The position numbers were made by a program, and so were the translations under genes. From Stenopsyche tienmushanensis (taxonomy: Eukaryota > Arthropoda > Insecta > Trichoptera > Stenopsychidae): a stretch of 64,000 bases of DNA. The DNA is taken from the NCBI GenBank assembly GCA_008973525.1, contig WACJ01000520.1, positions 496,001-560,000 of the forward strand. Reading direction: 5' to 3'. Shown here piece by piece: positions 33,836-45,951 of the stretch. The stretch's first letter is position 1. Each line of letters opens with the position of its first letter. The notes under the pieces are model-generated. The model saw only the letters and a list, made by a program, of their open reading frames with translations, made no database searches and was not told where the DNA came from.

Positions 33836-34655
33836 TTAGGTTGTCCCATAAATCTCTTTCGCAAATGAACACAGATCTAATCATAGCCATGGTTGAAGAA
33901 AACCCGCGATATACTGTTCGTGAAATAGCTAACAAGTTAAAAATTCCACGAACGTCCCTCCATAATCATCTGACAAAATTGGGCTACATCAATCGTTCAG
34001 ATGTGTGACTTCCTCATGAACTGACTGATTCAAATAAACTTCAGCGTATTTCAACATACGATCTTCTTCTCCAACGACATAATAACCGATTTTTTTGAAG
34101 AGACTTGTCACTGGAGATGAAAGTTGGATACTCTATGAAAATATCCAACTTAAACGGTCTTAGACCAAGGGTGCAGAAACTTTAACTGTAGTTAAACCTG
34201 GCCTACATCCAAAAAAAGTTTTGCTATGCATTTGGTGGGACTGGAAGGGGGTAGTTTATTATGAGCTACTTCAGCGAGGTGAAACGATCAATTCAACAAA
34301 ATATTGTTTCCAACTAGACAATCTAAAGGATGCAATTGCCTCGTCTCCTACTCGTCAGAAATAAATTATTATCATTTGACTGGTATGTTTTACCTCATCT
34401 TCCACACTCTCCGGACATTGCCCCTTCAGATTTTTATTTATTTTTTTCATTGAAAAATGATTTACATGGTAAAATTTTAATTCAAAAAATGATATAAAAA
34501 TGTACCTTGATCAATATTATGAGGCTTCCGGAGAGATGGAGAAAGGTAATAGAACAAAATGGATCATATATTATTCAATAAATTTTGATGTAATACAAAT
34601 TATTGTTTATTTTTTTCTCAATATGAAAACGAAAGAAACTTATGGGACACCCTAA
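33836..34655 (+). mobile_element. Mariner transposon with TA target duplication (TTAGG type)
   Basis: Left end TTAGGTTGTCCCATAAATCT, right end in reverse complement TTAGGGTGTCCCATAAGTTT, flanked by TA on each side (33834-33835 and 34656-34657). About 820 bases, shorter than a full mariner, with a decayed transposase. It abuts the mariner that starts at 32155 at the point where that one breaks off; no continuation of the older mariner can be seen beyond 34657. Same end type as the mariner at 45049. Confidence 0.85.
33865..34510 (+). pseudogene. Mariner transposase remnant
   Basis: The first frame (to 34008) has LIIAMVEENPRYTVREIANK and LKIPRTSLHNHLTKLGYINR, the helix-turn-helix pair. WLPHEL-like and NKLQRIS follow after a TGA where Trp is expected. 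Then TGDESWILYEN (first catalytic Asp preserved in GDE) and LHPKKVLLCIWWDWKGVVYY (catalytic WDWKG block preserved), and further on PHLPHSPDIAPSDFY-like codons at about 34395-34435. Broken by stops and a deletion between the second and third blocks. Confidence 0.8.
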
Positions 34656-34657
34656 TA

Positions 34658-35964
34658 TAACAATATGTAGAAGACAATAAGAATTTGAATATGTATCAAT
34701 AAGATGGGATGAAATTTCAAACGCAATTGCTTTTTATTGATTTAACGCGGATCTATTATCGAAATTTTCACGTAGGCTTGAGCCTGAATCTTGGATGATT
34801 AAATATGGTTTATTGTTGTTAAATACTTGCCACTCAACTTATGGAGAAAAACATCATATGAAGCGCAACGATTATGTGAACCGAAACTAATGTAACGAGC
34901 AATAGAGGCGGAGCGCCCTCCCGTAGCGACATTTACAAGCACATGATCCGTGATAGCATCTGCGATATTTGGAGATAATGAACCGTGTGAAGCATTAATC
35001 GATTTCGGCATGAGTTTATTACACAAATTTACTTGATTAATATGTCAAGGACATTCCAAAGTTTAGTTAGTCCTTTGATGAATTTATAATCACGATAGCT
35101 CGAGATGTATGCTCTTAATGTAATCAGCAGCACTCTGTAATAGTTTGGCAGAGGTCAGACATGAGTCGGCAAACTCTTAATCGATCCTTAACAACTTCGT
35201 CGGTCGGAAAGTAAATTTGACACACACTTACGTGCCAGTAATCCCAACATCTTATTTTATTTATGTGCTGAATTTCCGTCAGGTCGTAAAGGCTTTCCAC
35301 CGGAATGGTGCATTCCCCACAACTGCTCTAATAATGAGAGAAAATTGAAACAACTAGATTAGATTACCCTTTACCAGGTTTAACATGTCCGTACTGAATA
35401 CCAATGACAAATTTACTTCTATCTTCGGCATTTTATCGGAGTCGTACCGGGAGCATCGGATCCTTTTATCGTGGAACCAATAAAACCTAAAGCATTTAAT
35501 GCGGTGATTTTCTTTTATTGTTCTCATATGTGGAGGGACCAGAGTCGAAATAAACCGACTCAATTTAACACCATTCTTCTCCACTAAATTTTTATTGTAT
35601 GATGGGGAAATCACGGGATGCAGATTCGACTGAAAAATGTATACAGAGTGTTTCGGGTTCGAATTAAAAGTATGTATGTTAGATCTTATTGGATCCAACA
35701 TCTTAAAAACCGATAACAAAAACATGCTTGAAAATTCATCATTGATAAACTTATTTGATACGTTTTATTTAAATATTGACATTAATATGCATATATTGGC
35801 ATCCAAAGGAACACATTCCGGTCCGCTCACTCCAAAACGCGCATTTCTTGCGCATGTTGGCTCGTACGCGTGAAACGCGTGTTTTATATTTTGATCTTTT
35901 GACGCACATAAAACGATATATAAATGCTATATGTTTATCAAATCTCGTCAAAAGATAATCTTCT
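34658..35964. other. Unassigned DNA
   Basis: No gene recognised. Frames at 34799-35026 (minus) and 35354-35725 (minus, 123 codons) match no family I know. Composition is ordinary for the window. Confidence 0.4.
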
Positions 35965-36149
35965 TGTATATAAAAATAAAATAAAATGTTTGTTCGTATT
36001 TTATACGCTGCCATACCGTTCATTCGATTACGATAAAACTTTGCCAACTTATTGTTTGCACCTTCTCAAATAATATAAGTACATTACAATTGGCTTACAG
36101 TAGATCTTATACATAAAAATCAATGTTTGTTCATATTTATAATAAAACA
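35965..36149 (-). repeat. Helitron-like dispersed repeat, family H
   Basis: Read on the minus strand it matches 39998-40235 nearly end to end: TTTTATTATAAATATGAACA, then CTTATATTATTTGA, GCAAACAATAAGTTGGCAAA, TATCG-AATCGAATGAACGGTATG and AAAATACGAACAAACA. Identity is roughly 85% by eye. The GAATGAACGGTATGG-AGCG core relates it to 11893-12099 and 62132-62330. Non-coding. Confidence 0.6.
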
Positions 36150-39100
36150 AAAAAAATATCATTTATGCTTTTCTCTTAATTATCATTCACTTTTAATAAA
36201 TGTATTCATTATCGGAAATAAAATTAATTTAATTCTTTCATGCATTCCTAATAATACAAGATTCTAACATTGGGTTAATCACTTTGTGTTTTATCACACT
36301 GGAGGCGATATTTTATACGAAATATCGCGGACTAGAATGTGTTATTACTTAACACAAAGATCTTTCAAGATATTTAAATAATGAAGACGTTATAATATAA
36401 ATTTTCAAGTATCTATTACTATAAATTATTCAATCTTATAGTGAGTTAATTTAAAATCTTATAGTCTTAGATGCTATATTTGCTTGTCCGCTACTTATCA
36501 TCCGTACAAATCCACTTATCTCTCAAGATCGCTGCAGCGCGTATGAAGCGTGTATTTAACACACTCGTCGCCCACTTGGTGTTGTTTCTTTTTAAATTCG
36601 ATAGTCGGAGCGTAAGAAGAATAAATAGCGATGCGATATTATAACTCACGAGATAAACACTGACAACATGGTTTCTCCCATATTAGATCAATAAGAATAA
36701 CTGTCATTAGTCAAATTAACAAAACAAAGTGAAGATAAGCAAATGCGACAGACAAGGGTAAGAATGCAAGTTTCGAGGACGATCTCGAAAGATATTTAGA
36801 AAGTTGTCATCTGGAAGATATTATAGAAAGACGTTCGTAACACTTGCAAATCCTTATGGAAAGACGTAATAATGAGACGCTGATTCGCTTTTCAGTCGCG
36901 CTTATCTGATAGACGCAGCGACGAACGAGTTAAATAAAAAACACTGTCGGTAGCATAAAATATTCGAACATTTCTTTGCGTAAACACGTACACTTAAAAT
37001 CGATTCATTATATCATTCGCACATTATTATTAGTTGATGAATTTGTGTTAACGATCTATACAATCGTGCGATGTACGCAGGAAGCTCTCCATCTCTGTCT
37101 CCCATGCACAGTTACCGAACCGCGCTACGTTTTATCCGTCTCTGTCTTTCTCCGAGCTCAAAAGCATGCAAGAGTGATCTATTTGAATCACTGGAATTCG
37201 ATCGCAAATACGCGATCATCCTACTTTACGGGTTAATGCAATCATGATAAAATAAGCAAAGCTAAAAAATAAATTTTCTATACTAGAAAAATGACATATA
37301 CTCTATAAATAAAATAAATAAATAAATATTATTTTAGACAATTTCAATCAAAAGCATTTTTAAAAATGTACTATTATGCATAAGAAATTTTACAATATGC
37401 TATGAGACAAATCCATTAAATTCGAACATCGTCCATATACTCAGGAAACTATTTAGGATAGCAGGTGGTTGTCATTCAATTTATGGGTGATTGACACTGG
37501 TTTGATAAGCTTTCTACTAGTATAATTATAAAAGAGGTTAACAGGCTATAGATAAAGCATTTCATGGGTCAAACAATAACAAAGTTGTAAAACTAAGAAT
37601 GTCAGTGGAAGCGAGCTGACGACGTCTTCATTTACTAAATATTTCATGATGTACGTTTGTAGTATGTCGTCTTTTTGTCCGTGGGAACGATCTCGACGAA
37701 CGATCAATAATTTTTATTCAAAACTGAACTTGAAGCTGTTCTCAAAACAACAGTGAAATTTTGGTTGCTTCAACAACAGTTTGATGCATATATGAAAGGG
37801 ATACGTTATGGAATATAGGCGGGATAGAGGAGGATTGTGTATTGAAATGAAGATAAACCCTTACTTTCCCAAGTTTTTACGACTTTTTGTGACTCGCTTG
37901 AATTTAAAACTAGTCAGTAGGAGTGCTTTGGTGGATTTTTTTTGGCATTTACGCTTTTATAAAATTCAATCAATACGAGTTCTCTTAGCAAAATTTGATT
38001 AAAATCTTACAAAAGAACTGTTAATTGCCTCAACGATTTATACATTCGCTTACAAAAGATTGCTTACGTTACGTAAGCCGTATTTTATGCGGACCCCGTA
38101 TTCATGTTAGTCAGGCACAGTTTTTCAACATGACGAATGAGAATGTAAATTGTGTATTCTTATTAAATCCTGGAAGCTTTTAAAACTCATTTCAGGCCTT
38201 TGAATATGCATAAGGCAAGTTTTTCTTTGGTCTTCAATAATTTTACATGAAACTATATTTACCTTGGGCTTTCCGCGAGAACGCCGAGTGTGTAATTAAC
38301 GTGTAAAACGTACGTTTTGCATTTCCTTGGGGGCGGAACACATTTTTTTTGTGTTAGCGAGAACTCAATTTCGCATAGATACCTACATTAGCGTGAAACA
38401 TTAGAAGGCTTTTTCTTGCGGGCCCCTCAAGGGTTAATGTAGTCATGTAAGTTTAGCCGACCTTATGATTTTTAGTACCCCTATTCGTAATTTATGAGCT
38501 ATAAATTTGTACGTTATAAGACCTGGTGGCACCTTCCCGGCAAGGGAATATCACCTCATTAATACACACTCTTCCATTTAATAGTGCAATTTGTAAGCTT
38601 TCTCAGGCGCTGGCACTTGAGCAGTGACTCCTTTTGAAGGATGTGTATGTGTGTATGTGCGCTGGATGCAGGGGTTATTTCTACGTGGAATTTGCTCGAA
38701 AGGCAATTAAGTCTCAGGTGAGCAAACGTAATTGTCTGTGCGAAATTTCGTTTTAACATCGCGCTGGGGGATGAACATAAAGAAGAGTTATACCGGATGA
38801 GCCCTGGATCAGGTTCGTTAAGTTGGCGCTACTGTTGCCCTTTTTAACGTTTCGTTTCCGCGAATTTTTTTCGGTGCCCCATCATGGGACATTGCCTCTT
38901 CCGCACGGTCGGATGGACTTAATGGTCGACAGCCATGTCGGATAAAATTATATCTTTTGATAGACACAACCATATGTATTGTATGAATGGTCGCTGAATT
39001 CATAAACGATATTAATGGCTGTAAAATTTTAATTAATTTAAATTCACAAATATATGGATCAGCTTGACGCTGTATGGGAGCAATTGATCGCAAGGAAAAT

Positions 39101-39403
39101 TTGCCTTAAAACAATTAATTTATTTTTAACACTTTAATGGCCGATAATAAAACATGTGTACCATAGCTTAGACAACCATCGCAGCATGCCAACATGTGTG
39201 CTAGACTTTTGCCAATGTGGGACACAGGGCCTGTGTCACGTTTTTCAGCTGAAATCTGCGTAAGCATGAAGACTGTATAGTGCTTAGAAAAGATTAAACA
39301 TTCCTAATAATAATTTAATTTTAAAAGGCATTTGCTTCATCACTGTATGCTACCTGCGTTGCCATACAATTATGAAATTTCTTTCGTCCCTCTTCAGGTG
39401 CAC
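36150..39403. other. Unassigned DNA with a long imperfect hairpin and GC-richer blocks
   Basis: No gene recognised. The hairpin at 36280-36360 is listed separately. At 36500-37240 and 38270-38960 the composition is more balanced with few repeats, which in an insect genome can mark conserved non-coding DNA; I cannot test conservation here. A frame at 36976-37236 (plus) and one at 38818-39093 (minus) are unsupported. Confidence 0.35.
36280..36360. repeat. Imperfect foldback of about 80 bases
   Basis: CTTTGTGTTTTATCACACTG then GGCGATATTT (36282-36313) pairs with AAATATCGCGGACTAGAATG then TGTTATTACTTAACACAAAG (36320-36359). The central stem GCGATATTT/AAATATCGC is perfect with a 6-base loop. Could be a short MITE or the hairpin of an RNA precursor; I see no second copy in the window. 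Confidence 0.5.
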
Positions 39404-39746
39404 TGTGCTATTTTAACAGCGCCATCTCCTGTGGCCCTATGGAGATATTGTACCTGCATACCGAACGATCGCAAGAGACGGGAGGCGGGGAGTCGTCGGT
39501 TAGCCTTGGCTGCGGGAGGTCATCCTTCCCGCAGCCAGATCTCTCTCTTTCTCTCGTGTGAAATAAATAGTTATTTAGAAACAATAGTCTTTCTATTCGA
39601 CGCCCGTCTATTCCCATCCATTCGTCCAGTAACATCACGATAGAAGAACGGACCTGTGCGCTAGCGCGCCCATCTCAACGAGCACATGGGGGTGGGAAGC
39701 CGCCCGGGGAATCTACCAACGAGAGCGCCCTCGCCTCAACGCTACA
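39404..39746 (+). repeat. Probable LTR of a retrotransposon, family L copy 2
   Basis: Starts TGTGCTATTTTAACAGCGCC and ends CAACGCTACA, that is TG...CA. An inverted repeat, GGCTGCGGGAGG and CCTTCCCGCAGCC, lies at about 39506-39535, followed by CT-rich sequence and AATAAA-like words. Directly after the end comes CTGGTGTCAGAATCGG, similar to the TGGTGTCAGAAGTGGG found next to the 5' LTR of many insect Gypsy/BEL-type elements. Two diverged relatives are at 30095 and 47521. No internal coding region follows; a family H repeat starts at about 39998. Confidence 0.5.
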
Positions 39747-39997
39747 CTGGTGTCAGAATCGGCGGGTTGTGAATGCTGAGCGCTTTGAATGAAAGGCGAC
39801 GACAAACGACGCGCGCCGGCAACGTGAAACGTTAGAAGATGGTGAAGAATCCATCGGCATCTAATCTCTAAACTATGATGTTGATGGTGCGTCACCATCA
39901 TCGGGCTCACCGCACGCGGCGCACATAATAAGAAGATATTTGGAGGCTCGAAGATCTGCCGGCCTCCAATCGAGAAGGCCATGTTATTTTATTTTGT
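39747..39997 (+). other. Primer-binding-site-like sequence and GC-rich leader after the LTR
   Basis: TGGTGTCAGAATCGG at 39748 is positioned like a retrotransposon primer binding site. About 230 GC-rich bases follow with no gag or pol homology, then family H sequence begins. The element is therefore at most a 5' remnant. Confidence 0.4.
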
Positions 39998-40235
39998 TGA
40001 TTTTATTATAAATATGAACAAACAAACATTGATTTTTATATTTAAAAAATCTACTTTAAGTTAATTTTACTATACTTATATTATTTGAAAATTTGCAAAC
40101 AATAAGTTGGCAAAGCTTTATCGCAATCGAATGAACGGTATGGAAGCGCATAAAATACGAACAAACAAATTTTTATTTTTGTATATTAGACTATGCCTAT
40201 ATTACTCGCGCAATCCTTAGCAATAGGTGGACGGC
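39998..40235 (+). repeat. Helitron-like dispersed repeat, family H
   Basis: The best preserved member of family H here: matches 35965-36149 in inverse orientation, and its right part (TATTACTCGCGCAATCCTTA, GCAATAGGTGGACGG) matches 19035-19085. Non-coding. See 11893-12099 for the reason a Helitron origin is considered. Confidence 0.6.
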
Positions 40236-41793
40236 AAAATTAATTAATATGCATTGACTTAAAATGTATACATCAGGCAATGTAACCAAATTAAAACATT
40301 CATATCATATTACAAGGGTAAGGCAGAACAAGTGTTCCCAATTCACAGCGCCATCATTTTGATAAATTCAATGTATAAAATGCAGATAAATCTGAACTAA
40401 TTGTTAGATAAAGCCGTCTTTGAATTAGACGATGGCGTTGAGTCTGGTGATGCACATGTAACACGCACACGGCGATGCACAGAATGACTTAAATCAGCAA
40501 ATATTTTTATTTTTATCAACTTGTTGGAATGTCTAATGCGTACAACCAATAAGTACGACCTTAGCAGGTCCACATTTTCTTCATGGCTACTCGCTGCTCC
40601 AAATGATTGATGCACTTCTAATTAAACCAATCTTGATTACATTGTTTATTGATTATACTAGTAATCTTTATATTTGTATAATGCAAACATTCCCTTTTCC
40701 AAAATTAATATTTCATAATGTAGAACAAATTATTCTCATACATTGAAAATAATAATATCAAACCTGTTCAATGTAAAATCTTCAAAGAGAGTAATTTTCT
40801 ATTTTGATGAAATATTTTTTCAATAAAATTCGTTCTCAGTAATAGTGTTTAATTCATCACTTTTTCCTGGAATCTTCTTTGTGCTAAACTAAGCAGTTTC
40901 ATGATTTTCTCTATAATTTACACTGCGATTCGTGTTCGATTTATGATTAAGAAAATATTGTAAAATTCTTACTACTGGTTTTGCAATGCTATACAATATA
41001 ATATTTATTTCACCTTAAAATAATAAATAACATCCTAATTTAGAGATTAGTCCACCAGGTTTAATAAATAGCGTCTAAAAAAATTATATTTATTCTGTTC
41101 TAAAAACATTGAAAATACAGAAGGAAAGGCCAAGTAAACATGTTTTTAAACAATTAGTCCTTCAAGTGCTGAATAGAAGTCTTCTGTTGACAGAGGAACT
41201 TGATACTCAACTTGGGGACTTGTTGTTGCATACAGAAGTACGATAATTAAGTGTAAGAATAGTTTTGCCATGTTTTAGGGATCTTTTACCACAATTTATT
41301 ACTGACAGAAAAAACATCGTCGATGATCGTTTAAACAGATTAAATAACACCGATTTCCATTTTTTTAAATTTTCGTTGAGATGAAAGCCTATGGTTATTC
41401 CTATTAATGCTCAATTAAACGATTCGAAAATCAAAACTCATCTTGATCAATCGTATACATATCACAATGGCATGTCGTGTCGCTATCTAATTGTTGATTA
41501 ATATTTACAAGGATGATTACAGAAAGCAGTTATCATAACAAGAACTGGAGGCTTCAAAGGGAAGTTTGAAACTATTATATTATATTACATATCGCATGTC
41601 TACAAACTTTAATAAGCGTAAAGCTAAACAAGATTTAATTTCCGATAACTTGAGAAACTAAACAAACTTCCGAGGTAAAGATTTTACTATGAGTTCATAA
41701 GTAATGGAACAAAGAGACTGATTACATTGAACAATTATTGGAAAAATTACGAAGATTTATTTTGATTTTATATTGTTTTTCTTCATCAACACG
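40236..41793. other. Unassigned AT-rich DNA
   Basis: No gene recognised. At 40405-40470 the minus strand encodes ASPDSTPSSNSKTALSNN, similar to a plus-strand stretch at 10530-10610; the parent sequence is unknown. Confidence 0.4.
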
Positions 41794-42480
41794 TCACTCA
41801 ATAAGTTCGTAGGAGGACATATAGTCGACGCCATTATTAATAAATCCATGTTTTTTGGACGCACCAATCTTCAAATAATGTACACAAAATAATTTTGGCC
41901 AATCGTACAATGAAGTTGGCAAAAGACAATGTATTCACCATTTTGCATCAACATTTGTCCGTGAGAAAGCTTTATTGGAAGTGGTACTTCAAAGTTAAAT
42001 CGGCAGTCGTCTGAATGGATATCTCGAGAAAGAATCATCAATAACGAATAACATATGGCGCTATTGATGCATTTGATGAAAGAATTTGCGGTAAAACCCC
42101 CAATGAAGAAGAAAAAGTGCTCTTTTACCAAGACAATACCAAAAGCAAAAGTCGATCGCAACAATGGCAAAATTGCACCAATTGCACATTGAATTGTTTT
42201 CCCATCCACAATATTCTCCGGATCTTGCCCTCAGCGACTACTATCTGTTTTCAGACCTAAAAAGAATGCTCCAGAGAAAGTGATTTGGCTCCAATGATTG
42301 CCGAAACTGAAACCTATTTTGAGGCCAAAGATAAATCGTTCTACTGAAAAAGGCATCAAAATGTTAGAGAAGCATTGAAATAAATATATGAATCTTGAAA
42401 TAGACTATGTTGATGAGTTAAATCGTTGTTTATTAATAAAATCGTTATTTTATTAGTCATCCTACAAACTTATTGAGTGA
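41794..42480 (+). mobile_element. Internally deleted mariner with both terminal repeats
   Basis: Left end TCACTCAATAAGTTCGTAGG, right end in reverse complement TCACTCAATAAGTTTGTAGG, so terminal repeats of at least 25 bases with one mismatch in the first 20. About 687 bases, roughly half a mariner. The same family as the element at 32155. Coding remnant listed separately. Confidence 0.9.
41985..42415 (+). pseudogene. Mariner transposase remnant
   Basis: Pieces in alternating frames: LMKEF and KKKKCSFTKT at about 42065-42130 (family KKKVLFHQDNAP, catalytic Asp lost), NGKIAPIAH, then the LLPHPxYSPDLAxSDYxLF block at 42190-42260 in another frame, LKPILRPK and KGIKMLEKH and finally a GDYVDE-like end (EIDYVDE) at about 42395-42415. 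Close to the remnant at 32215-33790 but independently deleted. Confidence 0.8.
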
Positions 42481-44027
42481 TGTTTTATAATGTGTTGTAT
42501 AGATAAATCTTTAAAAAAACATAGCACATATTCTACAGCCATATCTACGCCTTTCTGTGTATCTTTTAAGATAAAATGTACATAAATCATCTTCATAATC
42601 TATCTTCATATGCTATTGTCCTCTGAATTTTGAATTATTTCACGTGTCATTTTCACCGGCAATTCTTGAATATCATAGAAATTCATATTGTTAAAGCCTT
42701 CATCTCATATAGACCAATTCCACTATTGCAACCATTATGTTTTCAGCTCGATTAAAATTACACGTGGACACTCCATAAAATCATACGACATATTTATGCT
42801 TCCTTAATTATTTTAAAGTCCATTGAAATTATTCCCAGAACTCATTATTATTAACATATTCTAGGAATATCAAGTTGTCCTTAATTGAATTGAATTTATC
42901 TTGTGAAAAAAATACTGATTCATTTGAATAGGATATAAATGCAGGCTAATAACCTATATTTGAATTTTATACATCAAAATTATGTTTGAAGAGGCAAAAA
43001 TACCATTTAAGAGGCATGTATATTAAAGTACCGCCTAGAAATTGCAAGAAATAGCCTCCCATTAATATCAGATATAAATCTTGTTCTTTTTTAATTGAAA
43101 TTTTTCCGTAAATTTATATTAGAGTGCTTCCATTGCGAGACGTTTGTTTTGATTACTTTTTTAATGGCTCTTTCCTTCCTAGTAAATAATACGTATTGGA
43201 TGTAGCGAGTCGGACAAACAATCCAATTAGAAACAGCTTCATCCGACGATGATTTTGCGCGAAATTCATAGAATGTACTATTTTTAACTTAATTACTACT
43301 AAAAAAAGGAAAAACGTAATGGGGAAAAGTCGATTGCCAGCCGATCGTTTTACCACCAACACGATTTCGAAGCTCGTAAAATAATTTATCCCATGAAAGC
43401 ACCTTTAAAGGATAATAAAAAAGAAATCAATTTTATATCTGCTCCCTCTTCCATTTTTTTTTTTTTGAGGATAACCCGCAAACATAAAAACACAATAAAT
43501 TGAGATATTACCTCATTTGGAATGGAAAGTTCAACCTATTATTTTTTCCCTCCAACAAATTTGTAACAGTATCAATTAAGCCATTACAAAAAGGGCATAA
43601 AGCCCCGTTCCAGAAAGTTGTACAATCGATAGCGGAATTTGAATATGAATGCCTTCAAATTTTTCGTATCGACTAACTAGAATATTTCCAACTATTTTAC
43701 GATTCGCCTTTGTTCCAACAGCACTGTGAAAAAGCTATTTTTTTATTGTGAACTTTCACAAAGCTGTTCATAAATTCTTTGTTCTTTCGGGATATAAAAC
43801 CAGTGTCGTTTTTACGATATGACTAAGCACGATAATATTTCACCGGAATCTTTTTGTCCTGGGTTAAAATTTTGACAGAATTTCCGATTCCAAGTTTTAA
43901 TTAACACATTGCATGATATTTGAATCCCTCCCTCTCCTCATATCGAAATCAAAAATTTGTGAATGATCTAAAAATACAATGTGAATAAATTAATAGACCG
44001 TTGAAAATTGGGAACATTTTTTGGCAA
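42481..44027. other. Unassigned AT-rich DNA
   Basis: No gene or recognised repeat. A minus-strand frame at 43153-43362 has no support. Confidence 0.5.
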
Positions 44028-44835
44028 TTAACCTGTTAAGCGGGGAAGTTCCTTTTCAATAATGCAACATAGAGTGAGCGCGCACATTTTCGTTAGGACG
44101 TATATATACGTCCAACCCACCTGGCGTGAGTTCATATCAGTATTTTTTTTAACAATGCTAATAATTTATAAAAAAATCAATGAAACTTTTATTTATTTAG
44201 ACACACAAACATATAGACACACAAAAGCACATAAATAAAATAGAAATATAGAGTTTAAAAAAATAAAATATATCCATAAATAAATTCAAAACTCAACTTC
44301 TGTGTGATATATTTTAAAACAGTTGTTGATATAAAGTGCTACCATTACAATCCGGACACCAGTATGTAGATTCTAACCCTTTTTTGTAATAAACTCGACA
44401 TTTCCCAGTTTCAGTTCCATTTTATTTGTTCTTTGAATGCCTTTCAACTAAGCGTGAGGGTTTAGGTGTAATGCTGTTTTTTTTTGCATAGATTGGCTTT
44501 TTACTATGTTGTCTGAACTGAACATCAATACGTCTTTTTTGTCCTTCCATTTTAAAACTATAAGTTTGTCTTTGAATCTTACCTCATGCTACTAGTCACC
44601 GTTTACTAAGTACACGTCCATTTCAATACAATAGCGAAGTGCAAACAATTAGCTACCTATCTTAAATTCATGTTAAAATATGTATCGACAACTCACACAT
44701 TCGTTAAACAACAAAAAATGTCCCACCTGCTTTAGAACTCAACATATATTTCGAGGACGTATATATACGTCCTAAAAAATTTCGATGCAGTTTACGTTGG
44801 ACGTATATACACGTCCCGCTCACTTAAACGGTTAA
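44028..44835 (-). mobile_element. Internally deleted piggyBac-like transposon at TTAA
   Basis: TTAA lies at both edges (44028-44031 and 44832-44835). The left end reads TTAACCTGTTAAGCGGGG and the right end in reverse complement TTAACCGTTTAAGTGAGCGG. Just inside are palindromes GGACGTATATATACGTCC at 44096-44113 and 44755-44772 and a one-base variant at 44799-44816. Only the last coding part of the transposase remains (separate entry). Full piggyBac elements are 2-3 kb, so this is a non-autonomous derivative. Confidence 0.8.
44286..44580 (-). pseudogene. piggyBac-like transposase C-terminal cysteine-rich domain
   Basis: The minus-strand frame gives RRIDVQFRQH, then RLVERHSKNK, a stop, then GTETGKCRVYYKKGLESTYW and CPDCNGSTLY. 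After a one-base shift the frame ends CFKIYHTEVEF and stop. This is the C-terminal zinc-binding domain of piggyBac-type transposases: R-C-x-x-C...K-x-S-x-Y-x-C-x-x-C...CF-x-x-YHT. One Cys of the first pair is replaced (KCRVYY). The DDE part is absent. Confidence 0.75.
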
Positions 44836-45048
44836 TTAAAATTAAAGCAAAGGAGTTTTGGATGATTTTCACGATATATATTTTGTGATGATTAGATTTG
44901 CATTAAAGGAATTGCACAATTATTTAAAAAATATTGTTTTTTCCAAATATAAAATATTTCTTTTTAACGGTTCGCTGACCATCGACGGTGTCATGATCTA
45001 GTATGTAAGTATTTAAACTAAAAATTATATTTTTTTCGACATAAATTA

Positions 45049-45951
45049 TTAGGGAGATTCGAAAATATTCGAACATTTTGTTTGAGCTCAGTTTGTGTCA
45101 AGACACAGTAATGGTAGAAGTAGTAACAGTTTGTAGATGCCAATATTGATACCAGAAATTTAAATCGAACAATAGAAACTTTGGTTAGAGATGCACTAAC
45201 ATCTCTAGCCGAATCATATCCACGGCAAACATTAGAGTAATCGTAAAGACTGGAAACACCATCGGCAAAACGAATATGATATGTCTGGTAGATAGGGTAG
45301 GATGGATTCTATACGCCTTAACAAAACGAGCGATGAAACATGAATGCAACTAATACAACAATAAAATCATCCTTTTTTAAATAGAATTATAACTGGTGGC
45401 GAGAAATGGCTAATTTAAGATAATATTCTATGAAAAAAGCAATGTCTTTTCTCGAGAGAACTCTCAATTTCAACCCCTAGATCCGGATTGACTGTAAAAA
45501 AAAATATTTTGTGCATATGATGGGATATGTAGGGAATAATTTATTTTAACTGCATAAGCTTACTGTCGAAAATTAGAAGCTTTGCATCGAAATTCAAAAA
45601 GAAAACTTCCGTATTTGTTCAACAGAAAGAAGACGATACTGTTTCATAACAATGCGAGCCCTCATAAAACAAAATTGACACTGGAAAAAATACAGGAATT
45701 GAACTGGGAAGTATTACAACAGCCTTTTTTAGATCCATGGAACACAGCATGAGAAAAAAACGATTCAAAAATACAGTAAATGTGGAAATGCATTTAAATC
45801 ATTTTTTGCTTCTAAGTCGATTTTTTTTACAAATAAGGAATCAAAAGAATACTAAATCGATAAGAAGATATGCTGTAATAGAAGAAAATAATATTCTATA
45901 TATAAAAAAAATATTATTAATAAATTTGCTAATATTTTAAGATACCCCTAA
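45049..45951 (+). mobile_element. Mariner transposon with TA target duplication
   Basis: Left end TTAGGGAGATTCGAAAAT, right end in reverse complement TTAGGGGTATCTTAAAAT, flanked by TA at 45047-45048 and 45952-45953. About 903 bases. The transposase is in pieces (separate entry). Ends and protein relate it to the mariner at 33836 more than to those at 730, 32155 and 41794. Confidence 0.8.
45230..45915 (+). pseudogene. Mariner transposase remnant
   Basis: Around 45410 one frame has GGEKWLI (family GDEKW, first catalytic Asp replaced by Gly), then KKQCLFSRELSISTPRSGLT and IWDM-like codons near 45520 for the WDWKG block. LFHNNASPHKTKLTLEKIQE at about 45645-45705 corresponds to LLHDNARPH (catalytic Asp changed to Asn), followed by LNWEVLQQP. 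The last part is open at 45737-45940 (MEHSMRKKRFKNTVNVEMHL, RRYAVIEENNILYI). Stops throughout the middle. Confidence 0.8.

Noticed and set aside
33834..34657. Continuation of the older mariner beyond the second mariner
   Set aside because: Downstream sequence after 34657 does not match the end of the related mariner at 42410-42480, so a simple insertion into an otherwise complete copy is not supported.
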